64,000 bases of DNA from Alkalicoccobacillus plakortidis (GTDB lineage: Bacteria > Bacillota > Bacilli > Bacillales > Bacillaceae_D): contig NZ_JAMQJY010000001.1 in assembly GCF_023703085.1 (NCBI RefSeq), forward strand, positions 1,612,001-1,676,000. The letters run 5' to 3'. How positions within the stretch are numbered: the stretch's first letter is position 1; every line of letters begins with the position of its first letter. A program made the translations under genes and the position numbers. Positions 1-6,984 of the stretch are shown in pieces. The notes under the pieces are model-generated. The model was not told where the DNA came from and made no database searches. It saw nothing but the letters and a program-made list of their open reading frames with translations.

Positions 1-16
1 AAGTGCTACCGTTCGT

Positions 17-307
17 TTAATGCGAACGGTTATCAGTTTTTAATTTGACAATCTTCGACAAGTTGCGACGACTGACTTTAGCGGAATGACCGTCTACATC
101 ACTAAAGAAAACAAGCTTATTTGACTTAGATAACCTAACCACTTTCTTCATATTAACTAAATTCGCTCTATCTAATGAAGTAAAATCTTTAAGCCAATTA
201 TCTAAATCCTCCAAACTTCTCATTAAACGATATCTTTCATCCTCTGTTTGAACGTAGATAGTGCTACCATGTCGTTCAAACTTTAAAATTCTTTCAACCG
301 AGATCAT
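17..307 (-). CDS. Stand-alone LytTR-type DNA-binding protein
   Basis: This 96-residue protein consists almost entirely of one LytTR-like DNA-binding domain. The pattern seen is an N-terminal strand pair (RILKFERHGSTIYVQTEDE), a helix (LEDLDNWL), then LVNMKKVVRLSKSNK and a closing SRRNLSKIVK segment, which matches the usual order of this beta-rich fold. No receiver domain or membrane segment is present, so it would bind DNA without phosphorylation control. It lies at the left edge of the prophage cargo region, in the orientation of the late genes. Its target is unknown; a role in controlling cargo or late genes is inference. Confidence 0.65.
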   Translation of the reverse strand: MISVERILKFERHGSTIYVQTEDERYRLMRSLEDLDNWLKDFTSLDRANLVNMKKVVRLSKSNKLVFFSDVDGHSAKVSRRNLSKIVKLKTDNRSH

Positions 308-618
308 AAATCACCTTCTCATTTGAGTCCACAACCGGATATAACATATTCATACTCCTACCCTCTTTCTGTTCATTTTGTCAGACTGAGTTAGAAAAAG
401 GTGCCAAATTAAGCCGAAAAACAGCCAGACGTCTTTGTAATGATAAGAACTATGAGCCTACAGCTACGACAAGAGGTAAGGTTGTGAGGTTTTTAATTAA
501 ACGAGGTCACGATGTTGATCATGAGGACTTTTGGTAAATTGGAAACTTTATCTTGTTGCACTCCGTAAACCGTAGTAATATTGCACTATAATTGTGTGAG
601 ACTATGGGAGGTCAACTG

Positions 619-903
619 ATGGCAAAAACAAAGAAAATTATAGAGACGAAATGCACCTGTAAAGGCTGCGGCAATGTTTGGTTTTATGATAAGAGAGATG
701 AAGCTCAAATCAAAGCCGATAAGTGGGAAGCTGCAGGTAACAGCATGAGCAATGCAGGTAAAAGTATGATGTGCTGTGGAGGATGTTTGCCAGCTATCTT
801 TATTCCTGAGAAGGATAAGGTCAAAGTGAAGGACTTAAACGTTTGCGAGAAATGCGGATCTAAAGCAGTCACTAAAGAAACGATTGAACACAATGTTGAA
901 TAG
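619..903 (+). CDS. Small zinc-ribbon-like protein
   Basis: The 94-residue product carries paired cysteine motifs: CTCKGCG near the N-terminus, CCGGC in the middle, and CEKCG near the C-terminus, as expected for a zinc-binding fold. I chose the ATG at 619 because GGGAGG sits about six bases upstream; an upstream TTG at 592 lacks a ribosome site. A TATAAT box lies near 587-592. The stop overlaps the start of the YidD gene, and a SieB-like gene follows, so the three form one operon ending at a strong terminator. The family is not recognised; the middle cysteine/glycine stretch could also contact membranes. Confidence 0.6.
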   Translation: MAKTKKIIETKCTCKGCGNVWFYDKRDEAQIKADKWEAAGNSMSNAGKSMMCCGGCLPAIFIPEKDKVKVKDLNVCEKCGSKAVTKETIEHNVE

Positions 904-1111
904 AATTTGTATTGCCCTTATACGCTTTTATCAAATAGTTATTTCGCCGATCAAGCCTAAGAAAGTTAAATGTCGCTTTCATCCTACTTGTTCTAATTAT
1001 TCTTTAATGGCCATTAAAAAATACGGAGCTATTCAGGGAATTAAAAAGACCTGGGCCAGGCTTAAAAAATGCAATCCTTATAATCGTGATAGTGCTATAG
1101 ATTATCCATGA
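893..1111 (+). CDS. yidD: YidD-family membrane protein insertion efficiency factor
   Basis: YidD proteins are small amphipathic proteins at the inner membrane that help YidC/Sec insert and fold membrane proteins. The 72-residue product shows the family signature: a hydrophobic N-terminal helix (LIRFYQIVISPI), then CRFHPTCSNYS, the AIKKYGAIQG helix and the terminal KKCNPY. Family length is about 70-85 residues, so it is full length. The ATG at 893 overlaps the end of the zinc-ribbon gene; a TTG at 884 is an alternative start. Cellular yidD normally sits beside rnpA/rpmH, so a copy inside a prophage operon next to a superinfection-exclusion gene is unusual. Confidence 0.85.
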   Translation: MLNRICIALIRFYQIVISPIKPKKVKCRFHPTCSNYSLMAIKKYGAIQGIKKTWARLKKCNPYNRDSAIDYP

Positions 1112-1123
1112 GGTGGTAAAACT

Positions 1124-1699
1124 GTGTGGGATAAAATAATTGATGTTCTGAAACTTAATAATAAACAACTTGTACCTATCTTTTTTACATCATTGTTTAT
1201 TACGCTTTTCAGTAATAGTTCTATAGCTCAAAATGTAGGGCTTGCTGTAATTTCAGAAAACGAAGTAGTCAGTTTAGTAGTAGCCATTGCATTGTTTTTA
1301 TCTACTGCTTTACTACTAACAAATCTTTGCTTCTTCATCTCAAATAAAATTATGAACAAATTCAGTTTAAAAAAACTTGAAAAAGAGAAATTTAATCGAT
1401 TATCAAATTTAACAGAGATCGAGAGAGAAATACTACTAGAATATATAGAGAGTGGTAGCAAATCAAGGGTTTTTGACATGACTGATGGAGACATAATTGT
1501 TTTAAGAAGGTACGGCATTTTAAATATCGGTTCAAAGATCAGCAGTGGTATGATGAATTTCCCTCATATTATTGACGAATATTCTAGAAAAGTTCTTATT
1601 GATAATCCCGAATTTTTACACATCGAAAAAAGTGAAGATGAAGACGAAAATTATACTAATCCGTATCAATCTTTCAAGATGCCGATTAAGTGGGATTAA
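1124..1699 (+). CDS. SieB-like superinfection exclusion membrane protein
   Basis: The 191-residue protein has two membrane segments (about residues 15-35 and 50-72) followed by a soluble part containing LTEIEREILLEYIESGSK and ILNIGSKISSG. This layout matches the superinfection exclusion B family, in which inner-membrane prophage proteins abort growth of incoming phages. The start is GTG at 1124 with AGGTGG about eight bases upstream. It is the last gene of the zinc-ribbon/yidD operon and is followed by a terminator. Function is inferred from family resemblance; the phage it excludes is unknown. Confidence 0.65.
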   Translation: MWDKIIDVLKLNNKQLVPIFFTSLFITLFSNSSIAQNVGLAVISENEVVSLVVAIALFLSTALLLTNLCFFISNKIMNKFSLKKLEKEKFNRLSNLTEIEREILLEYIESGSKSRVFDMTDGDIIVLRRYGILNIGSKISSGMMNFPHIIDEYSRKVLIDNPEFLHIEKSEDEDENYTNPYQSFKMPIKWD

Positions 1700-1704
1700 T
1701 TATT

Positions 1705-1729
1705 GAGCCAAACATATTGGCTCTTTTTT
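1705..1729 (+). terminator. Rho-independent terminator after the SieB-like gene
   Basis: A perfect seven-base stem GAGCCAA/TTGGCTC with a five-base loop is followed by six T. It closes the plus-strand zinc-ribbon/yidD/SieB-like operon. Confidence 0.85.
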
Positions 1730-1741
1730 CTCGTTGTATTA

Positions 1742-1763
1742 CGAACACGCATTCGCATATAAT
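1742..1763 (+). promoter_or_regulatory. LexA (SOS) box-like operator and -10 box upstream of yolD-like gene
   Basis: CGAACACGCATTCG at 1742-1755 differs by one base from the Bacillus LexA box CGAACN4GTTCG, and a TATAAT -10 box follows at 1758-1763. The site lies 33-55 bases upstream of the yolD-like start. yolD/uvrX-type genes are known LexA targets in Bacillus, so SOS control is a reasonable inference. Confidence 0.55.
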
Positions 1764-1795
1764 AAGAACAACGTATTTATTTGGGAGTGTTTTTC

Positions 1796-2164
1796 ATGCC
1801 ATCATTTGAGGAAATGGAAGATCATAAAACGAATCTGCGTCGTGGTAATTTATTGTGGGAGGGTAGCCGAATGATGTTACCCGAACATAAAGCAGCTATA
1901 AGAGAACATAACGAAAAAGAAAAACGCATCGAAAAGCATGAGCTTGATCCGGATGAGCTTCAAGAGATCGGTTATGTGGTGATGGATGCACTTAAGCATA
2001 CGCATAATGTAGTCATTAACTATTGGGATCATTGGGCTTACCATGATGTTGTGGGGATGATTGCAAATGTTAGTAAAGATCAAAAGCAGATTAAGCTTGA
2101 GACTGATGATGGTGAGTTTTTTTACATTGAAGTTGACTGTCTTCGGAGTGTTGTAATTTTATGA
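1796..2164 (+). CDS. YolD-like protein
   Basis: The product (122 residues) resembles the YolD-like family, which in Bacillus is usually encoded beside a Y-family polymerase (uvrX/yqjW) and induced by DNA damage. Visible features are an N-terminal DRGN-like segment (NLLWEGSRMMLPEHKAAI), a charged linker, and a C-terminal Sm-like beta part (VVINYWDHWAYHDVVGMI and ETDDGEFFYIEVDCLRSV). I chose ATG 1796 because GGGAG lies eight bases upstream; a TTG at 1781 is less likely. No polymerase partner is present here. A LexA-box-like site lies upstream. The 3' end overlaps a convergent minus-strand gene. Confidence 0.75.
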   Translation: MPSFEEMEDHKTNLRRGNLLWEGSRMMLPEHKAAIREHNEKEKRIEKHELDPDELQEIGYVVMDALKHTHNVVINYWDHWAYHDVVGMIANVSKDQKQIKLETDDGEFFYIEVDCLRSVVIL

Positions 2165-2408
2165 GGATGAGCAGTTTTACTATAGTTCGATGTTCATGTT
2201 TAGTGACGGGCATAAAGTGAGCTACCTTATTACGGATCAGTATGGAGTGTTTGAGTAATCTTCTTGCAGCTGGAGTGTAATGCTGTGAATGATGCTGAAG
2301 CACTTCTTTTGCGTTGAGAGTGTAGTCGTACTCTTTGAGGTTGTGGCGATGGATGAGCGTGTGGTTAATGTGTTCTAAGTCTACATAGGTTTGGGAATTG
2401 TATGGCAT
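2091..2408 (-). CDS. Hypothetical histidine-rich protein
   Basis: Not recognised. The 105-residue product has no membrane segment and is rich in histidine and basic residues, ending in KKTHHHQSQA. The start at 2408 is supported by an excellent AGGAGGTG four to five bases upstream; upstream in-frame ATGs have none. The last 74 bases overlap the end of the convergent yolD-like gene, so either the C-terminus is shared antisense DNA or the annotated end is too long. It is transcribed opposite to its neighbours. Being in a prophage cargo region it may be a lysogenic-conversion gene, but no function can be assigned. Confidence 0.5.
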   Translation of the reverse strand: MPYNSQTYVDLEHINHTLIHRHNLKEYDYTLNAKEVLQHHSQHYTPAARRLLKHSILIRNKVAHFMPVTKHEHRTIVKLLILIKLQHSEDSQLQCKKTHHHQSQA

Positions 2409-2542
2409 GTAGCACCTCCTATCCCTAATTTCTACACGTTCCATAATAATTCCTTTTATATAAACATAATTACCTACAAAAACCTTCCACAATACCGATT
2501 ATGATGGTATATTCTTCATAACTATTAATTCTTTGGAGGGAT

Positions 2543-3408
2543 ATGTTTTTGGTTGATTATTGGACTAGACCTACATTATTGGAAAATTGGGACGAAGGAA
2601 TAGACACTATTATGGCAATCGATGAAAATGGAACTCCCGATCTAAAATATTTAAAAAAATTAAAAGTACTATCTTCATGGGATTTCTATGCAGAAAAAAT
2701 TAAACCTAACACCAAGTGGTTCACAGCTTCTGGAGTCATCTTAGAAAGAGAGAACTTCCAAAACTTCAAAAAGAATTTCATGGATCTTAAACATAATTTT
2801 TGGGAGAACGCAGAATTCCAATACAAAGATGATATTCGCAGGATAGTTTTTCATTCAAGGGAGATTAGAAATAAAATTGGACCATTTGATCCTAGGGATA
2901 TAGACAATAATCAATTCTTACAAGAACTTACTCAAGTTATTAAGAAAACACCTTTCTCTATTTATAGCTCTACTATAAATAAGTACGAGCTTGTCAAAAG
3001 ATATCATTACCCTATGGGAGTTTATGATTTAAGTTTAAATTTCATTGTCGAAAGATATGCAATGATGTTAAATAACACCGGAAGAACTGGTTTGCTCTTT
3101 ATTGAAGCTCGGGGAAAAAAGAGGACAAAGAAGTACTAGATCATTTAAATAATCTAATTAATAGAGGAAACAATTATTACAGTTCATCTGATTTCAAATG
3201 TATTAAAGGTGTTTATTTTAACCCAAAATGGTGTTACTCGAGTGATTATAAAAAATCTCACTTGCAACTGGAACTAACAGATTTAATTACACATCCAATA
3301 CACAAGTTTACAACCACAGGATTAAAAGATATGGCTTATCAATCTTTTGAGAGTAAAATCTATAATTACCCTTATGTGAACGGTTATGGAATTAAATGTT
3401 TTCCATAA
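2543..3408 (+). CDS. DUF3800 protein, frame interrupted at a run of A (3115-3120)
   Basis: DUF3800 proteins have an RNase H-like fold and often accompany mobile elements; their activity is unproven. The first 198 residues include AIDENGTPDL (family-like acidic start), FHSREIRNKIGPF and LLFIEARGKK. The frame then stops at 3139, but the -1 frame continues with EDKEVLDHLNNLINRG, LQLELTDLITHPI and a C-terminus ending at 3408, giving 288 residues in all. The switch is at GGAAAAAAG: zero-frame codons GGA AAA AAG contain the slippery heptamer A AAA AAG. A lost A in the sequence or DNA, or programmed -1 slippage, would all restore the protein. Ribosome site GGAGGG is unusually close to the ATG, so TTG 2549 is possible. 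Confidence 0.7.
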
Positions 3409-3432
3409 AAAAGAACCACTTATAAAAGTGGT
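3407..3432 (-). terminator. Terminator facing the late operon
   Basis: Read on the minus strand, ACCACTT-TTAT-AAGTGGT is followed by T, C and six T. It lies between the converging DUF3800 and endolysin genes and would stop late transcription. Confidence 0.65.
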
Positions 3433-3492
3433 CTCCGTTCGAGCACCCTCGAACCCTATTGCTAGTATAACCTAATAATCTTTAGTTATACA

Positions 3493-3514
3493 AGCCCCTC
3501 CAACAGGAAGGGCT
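3493..3514. terminator. Hairpin just downstream of the endolysin gene
   Basis: AGCCCCTCC-AACA-GGAAGGGCT forms a nine-base stem with one mismatch. T-rich sequence follows on the plus strand (CTTTATTTAATTT) and weakly on the minus strand, so it may act in both directions. Confidence 0.5.
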
Positions 3515-3520
3515 CTTTAT

Positions 3521-4519
3521 TTAATTTACAACCTTGTCCAACTCCCGATACGTATTAGGTCCAGCAATACCATCTACTTCACGAGGAAGATATACTTTCT
3601 GGAAACGTCTAACCGCATCCTGTGTTTTCGGGCCATAATCATCATCGACTCTTCCAACATTGTAGTTAGCAGCGTTTAATGCTGTCTGTAGCAAGCCGAC
3701 GTCCTTCCCTTTGTTCCCGCGTCTGAGAACTTTAGTTGGAAGTACGTATTTTTTCTTAGTTGGTTTTGGAGCAGGTGCTGGCTTCTTTGGCTCTGGTTTA
3801 CGTCCAGTATCAATTGCCTCCCACGTAAGAGCACCAACAATACCATCAGCATCAAGATTTAAAGATGCTTGATAAGCTCGTACTGCTTTATCTGTTTCTG
3901 ATCCAAACCAACCATCTGCCTTAACACCAACAGCACGTTGAACCTTCTTGACGTCTTCTCCATTCATCATGTTTTTGGTATCCAATCGCAACGTTCTTGG
4001 CTTGCTTGGAGTAGGTGCTGTTACAGTAACAGGCTTAACTTCTGTCTTAGGTGGTGTGTATGTTTTACCTTCTCCTAATGCTTTTCTAACCTGGTCCATG
4101 TTGATACCAGGGCAAGCGGTAGAAGCTCCTTGGAATTCACGATGACCTAATACATTTGCTAGGGGAATACCTAAGCGTTTCTGCCAATAAGCTGCACGTT
4201 CATTCCAAGTCTTTTCTTGTTCTGCGGTGAATTGTCCATTACCTACTACGCAAATATGATACGTACCTGTGTTATGACCACCTACTCCGTTTGTAATGAC
4301 GTCCGGATCGTAGCAAAACTGAATAGATCCATCCGGTAAGATGATTTCATGGTACCCACCAGTAGACCATCCTAACTGATCAAACCAACGCTTTCCAAAT
4401 GAGAAATAGTCTCCACCTGTTGTTCCCGAATGGTGACGAGCGATCCGATTTACTCTGCTTAATGCTCGTTTACTTTTACCGCCACGTACTGATTTACGGA
4501 TATCATGAATTTTTGTCAT
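3521..4519 (-). CDS. Endolysin: N-acetylmuramoyl-L-alanine amidase with two peptidoglycan-binding domains
   Basis: This lytic enzyme cuts the amide bond between muramic acid and L-alanine at the end of infection. Residues about 20-150 form a PGRP/amidase_2 domain: RHHSGTTGG supplies the first zinc histidine, and GHREFQGASTACPG supplies the second histidine and the cysteine ligand. Two PG_binding_1 repeats follow (around residues 185-240, with GWFGSETDKAVRAYQ, and 265-330, with YGPKTQDAVRRFQ). There is no signal peptide, consistent with holin-dependent release. The ATG overlaps the holin stop by four bases, so the two are translationally coupled. Full length for the type. Confidence 0.9.
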   Translation of the reverse strand: MTKIHDIRKSVRGGKSKRALSRVNRIARHHSGTTGGDYFSFGKRWFDQLGWSTGGYHEIILPDGSIQFCYDPDVITNGVGGHNTGTYHICVVGNGQFTAEQEKTWNERAAYWQKRLGIPLANVLGHREFQGASTACPGINMDQVRKALGEGKTYTPPKTEVKPVTVTAPTPSKPRTLRLDTKNMMNGEDVKKVQRAVGVKADGWFGSETDKAVRAYQASLNLDADGIVGALTWEAIDTGRKPEPKKPAPAPKPTKKKYVLPTKVLRRGNKGKDVGLLQTALNAANYNVGRVDDDYGPKTQDAVRRFQKVYLPREVDGIAGPNTYRELDKVVN

Positions 4520-4944
4520 CTTTCTTCACTCTCCTCTGATTTTGGTTGGTCTTCTTCTGGTCCATGCTTATCAAACCCACGCAACTTCTCTTGAATCATC
4601 GGTGGCACTTTTAAGCCAATGTGTACTGCATTCTCTGTTATTGATAAAATTTCGTTAGCCATATAAAAAAGCACAGTCGCCGTGGCAACCATGCCGTTTA
4701 AATCCAAAATGACATCTATTACATTTGCCACAATAATAATGGCAAAAACTGCAATCTTACGAGCATAACCAAACAATGCAGATCGACTTCGTAAGTCCTT
4801 ATTCTTAATGGCTTTCATTATTCCTGTCACGATATCCACTAGCATTAATATGACCAACAGATTAAGGTAACTCACCTCCCCGAATAGATATAACTTTACA
4901 ACCTCTAAACTTTCCAAATTAAAAAACACTGATATTTGCTCCAT
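4516..4944 (-). CDS. Phage holin (holin_4/TcdE-type)
   Basis: The 142-residue membrane protein forms the pore that times lysis and releases the endolysin. Three hydrophobic segments are visible (about residues 27-42, 63-82 and 87-105), with LVDIVTGIMKAIKNKDLRS typical of the toxin-secretion/phage-lysis holin family, and a charged C-terminal tail (PEEDQPKSEESEER). It lies directly upstream of the endolysin gene with an ATGA overlap. An inverted-repeat terminator and a small membrane-protein gene lie upstream, so it may be reached by read-through from the late promoter. Confidence 0.85.
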   Translation of the reverse strand: MEQISVFFNLESLEVVKLYLFGEVSYLNLLVILMLVDIVTGIMKAIKNKDLRSRSALFGYARKIAVFAIIIVANVIDVILDLNGMVATATVLFYMANEILSITENAVHIGLKVPPMIQEKLRGFDKHGPEEDQPKSEESEER

Positions 4945-4965
4945 AACGATCCCCTTTTCTTTTCA

Positions 4966-4993
4966 TAATAAAAAGCCCTCCGGTTGGAGAGCT
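4966..4993 (-). terminator. Terminator, copy 1 of a duplicated hairpin
   Basis: On the minus strand AGCTCTCC-AACC-GGAGGGCT is followed by a short T run. The hairpin and its flank (TTTTCATAATAAAAAGCCCTCC on the plus strand, split here as two halves) recur almost identically at 5562-5588. Confidence 0.7.
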
Positions 4994-5007
4994 CACTTTA
5001 GTACTTA

Positions 5008-5433
5008 TCAATAAAAATTATCTACGGTTTCTGCCTCGTAAGAAGAAGGAACTTTCTTATTTAATGACTCAATTAAATTGATTCCGACCCCATACATCAA
5101 TATTGAAATTACAGTAGTGTTAAAAAGAATGTACATGCGCATTAGATCCTCTAAATCGCTAGCTCTTATGCTTGAAGAAAGCATAGAAAAAACTTGCGTT
5201 AATACACCAAAGATAATGATATAAAGGACACTTCTTATAACGCTCTTTTTTTCTCTTGTTGATTTTATATTTAAACTTAACGCCCCTAAGCCAATAGCAA
5301 TAGATATGTTTATTATTGCCAGGTTCTGGACACCTTCTACTACCGCTAAATACTCAACATTTTTAGCTACATAAGCACTTATAACTAGTAATACAACAGA
5401 AATAAAACCAAATATAATTTTAAAACTTCTCAC
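5008..5433 (-). CDS. Hypothetical four-helix membrane protein
   Basis: Not recognised. The 141-residue product has about four hydrophobic helices (residues 5-24, 34-52, 68-88 and 105-125) with short loops, and a hydrophilic C-terminus. The start is GTG 5433 preceded by GAGGTGAATAGAGA. The gene is flanked on both sides by near-identical terminator hairpins, so it behaves as a self-contained unit inserted between the tail genes and the lysis cassette. A second holin or an exclusion protein are possibilities, but nothing in the sequence decides between them. Confidence 0.6.
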   Translation of the reverse strand: MRSFKIIFGFISVVLLVISAYVAKNVEYLAVVEGVQNLAIINISIAIGLGALSLNIKSTREKKSVIRSVLYIIIFGVLTQVFSMLSSSIRASDLEDLMRMYILFNTTVISILMYGVGINLIESLNKKVPSSYEAETVDNFY

Positions 5434-5489
5434 TCTCTATTCACCTCATTAAATATATCGGCAAGTAAAAAGCTTGAATAAAGACCTAG

Positions 5490-5515
5490 AAAAGAGCCTA
5501 CTCTTCAGTAGACCC
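5490..5515 (-). terminator. Terminator resembling the 3' end of the small XkdX-like gene
   Basis: On the minus strand GGTCTACT-GAAG-AGTAGGCTC is followed by TTTTC. A near-copy (GAGCCTACTATTCAGTAGAC on the plus strand) overlaps the end of the small gene at 6562, so the DUF2971 gene lies between two direct repeats. Confidence 0.55.
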
Positions 5516-5561
5516 AGTGTTGTATATTTACCTCGCAGTTTTGTACTCCCCCCCTTTTCAT

Positions 5562-5588
5562 AATAAAAAGCCCTCCGTGTGGAGAGCT
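5562..5588 (-). terminator. Terminator after the DUF2971 gene, copy 2 of a duplicated hairpin
   Basis: On the minus strand AGCTCTCC-ACAC-GGAGGGCT is followed by TTTTTATTATG. It matches the hairpin at 4966-4993 except in the loop. Confidence 0.75.
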
Positions 5589-5590
5589 TC

Positions 5591-6475
5591 TTACTCACTA
5601 TTTTCAACAGTACATTCATCATAAATTGGCATATCTAATGGTATTCCGTTATGCCAGTTAATTTTTGAACAATGAACCTTAAACTTCTCGCAATAAGACT
5701 TGATTAGAGGTAAATAAGCATCATTAAAATCGGCACCAAGCACTATATGCACTAGAGAGTCTTGATAATCTACATATTCAAAACCAGATTCATTTTTTGT
5801 AAACACTACCCATCTAAACTCAGTTTCATCTTGCCAATCAATAAATTTTTCGAAAAATAAATCTTTATAATATGAAGATAGGTGATTGTATACCCCAGCT
5901 TCTAAATCATCTTTTATCGAATTGAATTTAATGTTCAATCTTAAATTATGGAAGTCTGTTGAATATTGAACATTCTCCCCAAAAAAACGTACATCAGAAT
6001 TGAAAGTGTTGGAAATTTTCGATTCTAGCTTGTTCTGATCAAAAACTAGACAGATACCCTTATGACTATCCCCATACTGAGCCCACATTCGAGGACGTAA
6101 ACAACCCTTAATCACCTCATTAATAGCATTAGGATCATAAACATTTTTGTCTTTTGTGAAACATATGAGCTTTGCATCTTCTTTTAATAATTCATTAATT
6201 TGCTTATTTAAATTAAGACTATCCATATGTTCAAATAGTTCAATCTCCTCCTCGGCAATACCAAATCCAAAGTACCACTCCTTATTTTCTCTTGGATCAT
6301 TTGTTTTATTAATTGAGCTCAGCCTTAACTTTTGATCACGCAAAATATAGCTTATACAAGTATCAGATGAAGTGAAATGATATAAATAGTTTTCTTGTGC
6401 TCTATAAATGTCTAAGATAAAAATCACTCCTTTTAAATATAATAACATTATATTTTTAGGCAGTGATACTATCAT
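5591..6475 (-). CDS. DUF2971 family protein (prophage cargo)
   Basis: DUF2971 proteins are of unknown biochemical function and are frequent in mobile and accessory regions. The family pattern is visible: YLYHFTSSDT near the N-terminus, LRLSSINKTNDPRE, then CLRPRMWAQYGDSHKGICLVF and a late KFIDWQDETEFRWVVF. The start is uncertain: the longest frame begins at 6475 without a good ribosome site, while AAAGGAGTG lies just before codon 18-22, where no ATG, GTG or TTG fits well, so the true N-terminus is probably near LDIYRAQENYLYHF. The gene lies between duplicated terminators in the late operon, as expected for an independently expressed moron. Confidence 0.7.
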   Translation of the reverse strand: MIVSLPKNIMLLYLKGVIFILDIYRAQENYLYHFTSSDTCISYILRDQKLRLSSINKTNDPRENKEWYFGFGIAEEEIELFEHMDSLNLNKQINELLKEDAKLICFTKDKNVYDPNAINEVIKGCLRPRMWAQYGDSHKGICLVFDQNKLESKISNTFNSDVRFFGENVQYSTDFHNLRLNIKFNSIKDDLEAGVYNHLSSYYKDLFFEKFIDWQDETEFRWVVFTKNESGFEYVDYQDSLVHIVLGADFNDAYLPLIKSYCEKFKVHCSKINWHNGIPLDMPIYDECTVENSE

Positions 6476-6561
6476 TTACAACTATCAGAATTCCACCTGT
6501 CATTACTCCTCTCTCTATAAATTTCAACTTCTAACAACTTTTATTGAAATGAATGAGCCTA

Positions 6562-6690
6562 CTATTCAGTAGACTCTGCTTCTACAATCTCTCTAACTTG
6601 CTCGCGAATAACAGAAGGAACAGAATCAATGGTTCTAAGCCCTCTAATCACATGAGCTGCATATAACATGGCTAATGCTGAAAATTTCAT
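6562..6690 (-). CDS. Small XkdX/CD1375-like phage protein
   Basis: This 42-residue product (start MKFSALAMLYAAHVIRGLR, then TIDSVPSVIREQVREIV) matches the small family usually found at the end of the tail-fibre genes in Firmicute phages: a short helix, 'G.kTID.VP', and a second helix. The start overlaps the upstream stop as ATGA, indicating translational coupling. Function is unknown. Its stop region is duplicated at 5490-5515, marking where cargo may have been inserted. Confidence 0.65.
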   Translation of the reverse strand: MKFSALAMLYAAHVIRGLRTIDSVPSVIREQVREIVEAESTE

Positions 6691-6974
6691 ACTTTATCAA
6701 TCCTCTCTTTTAATTGTAAGTTCATATCGGCTATCTCTAACATAGCTTGTTCTAAAATATCCATTCTTGAAAGTGATTCTTCTTGTTCTTCTGGTGGACC
6801 CCCTGTCTCTAACCAACCTCCATGACTTTGAAGGACAACACGGTAATTAGGTTCAGGCGGTGCGTTCCATGTGGTATTTTCCGGAAGCGTGTAGCTTCCA
6901 CCTTCATTCTCTTGTACCTCAATCCAACCTGTTAGCACCTTAGTTTTTGGATCATACTGATAAGCAATCTTCAT
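6687..6974 (-). CDS. Hypothetical small tail-region protein (XkdW-like position)
   Basis: The 95-residue product (from MKIAYQYDPKTKVLTGW) has a beta-rich N-terminal part with aromatic residues (PENTTWNAPPEPNYRVV) and an acidic C-terminal helix (SRMDILEQAMLEIADMNLQL) that looks like a coiled coil. I placed the start at 6974 because AAGGAGG lies seven bases upstream; the longer frame would overlap the preceding gene. Genes of this size and position follow tail-fibre genes in Bacillus phages (XkdW-like), and the C-terminal helix suggests an oligomeric structural or assembly role. Homology beyond position is not certain. Confidence 0.6.
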   Translation of the reverse strand: MKIAYQYDPKTKVLTGWIEVQENEGGSYTLPENTTWNAPPEPNYRVVLQSHGGWLETGGPPEEQEESLSRMDILEQAMLEIADMNLQLKERIDKV

Positions 6975-6984
6975 AACGTCCTCC

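Noticed and set aside
311..537. Plus-strand frame with CSFCQTEL and RGKVVRFLIKRGHDVD
   Set aside because: No start codon or ribosome site is visible and no family is convincing. It may be a remnant of a C-terminal domain. From 308 to 618 I see nothing else but the -10 box near 587.
1..600. Left attachment site of the prophage
   Set aside because: No copy of the tmRNA 3' end (GGAGACGGTGGGAATCG or its complement) is present, so the boundary lies outside the window.
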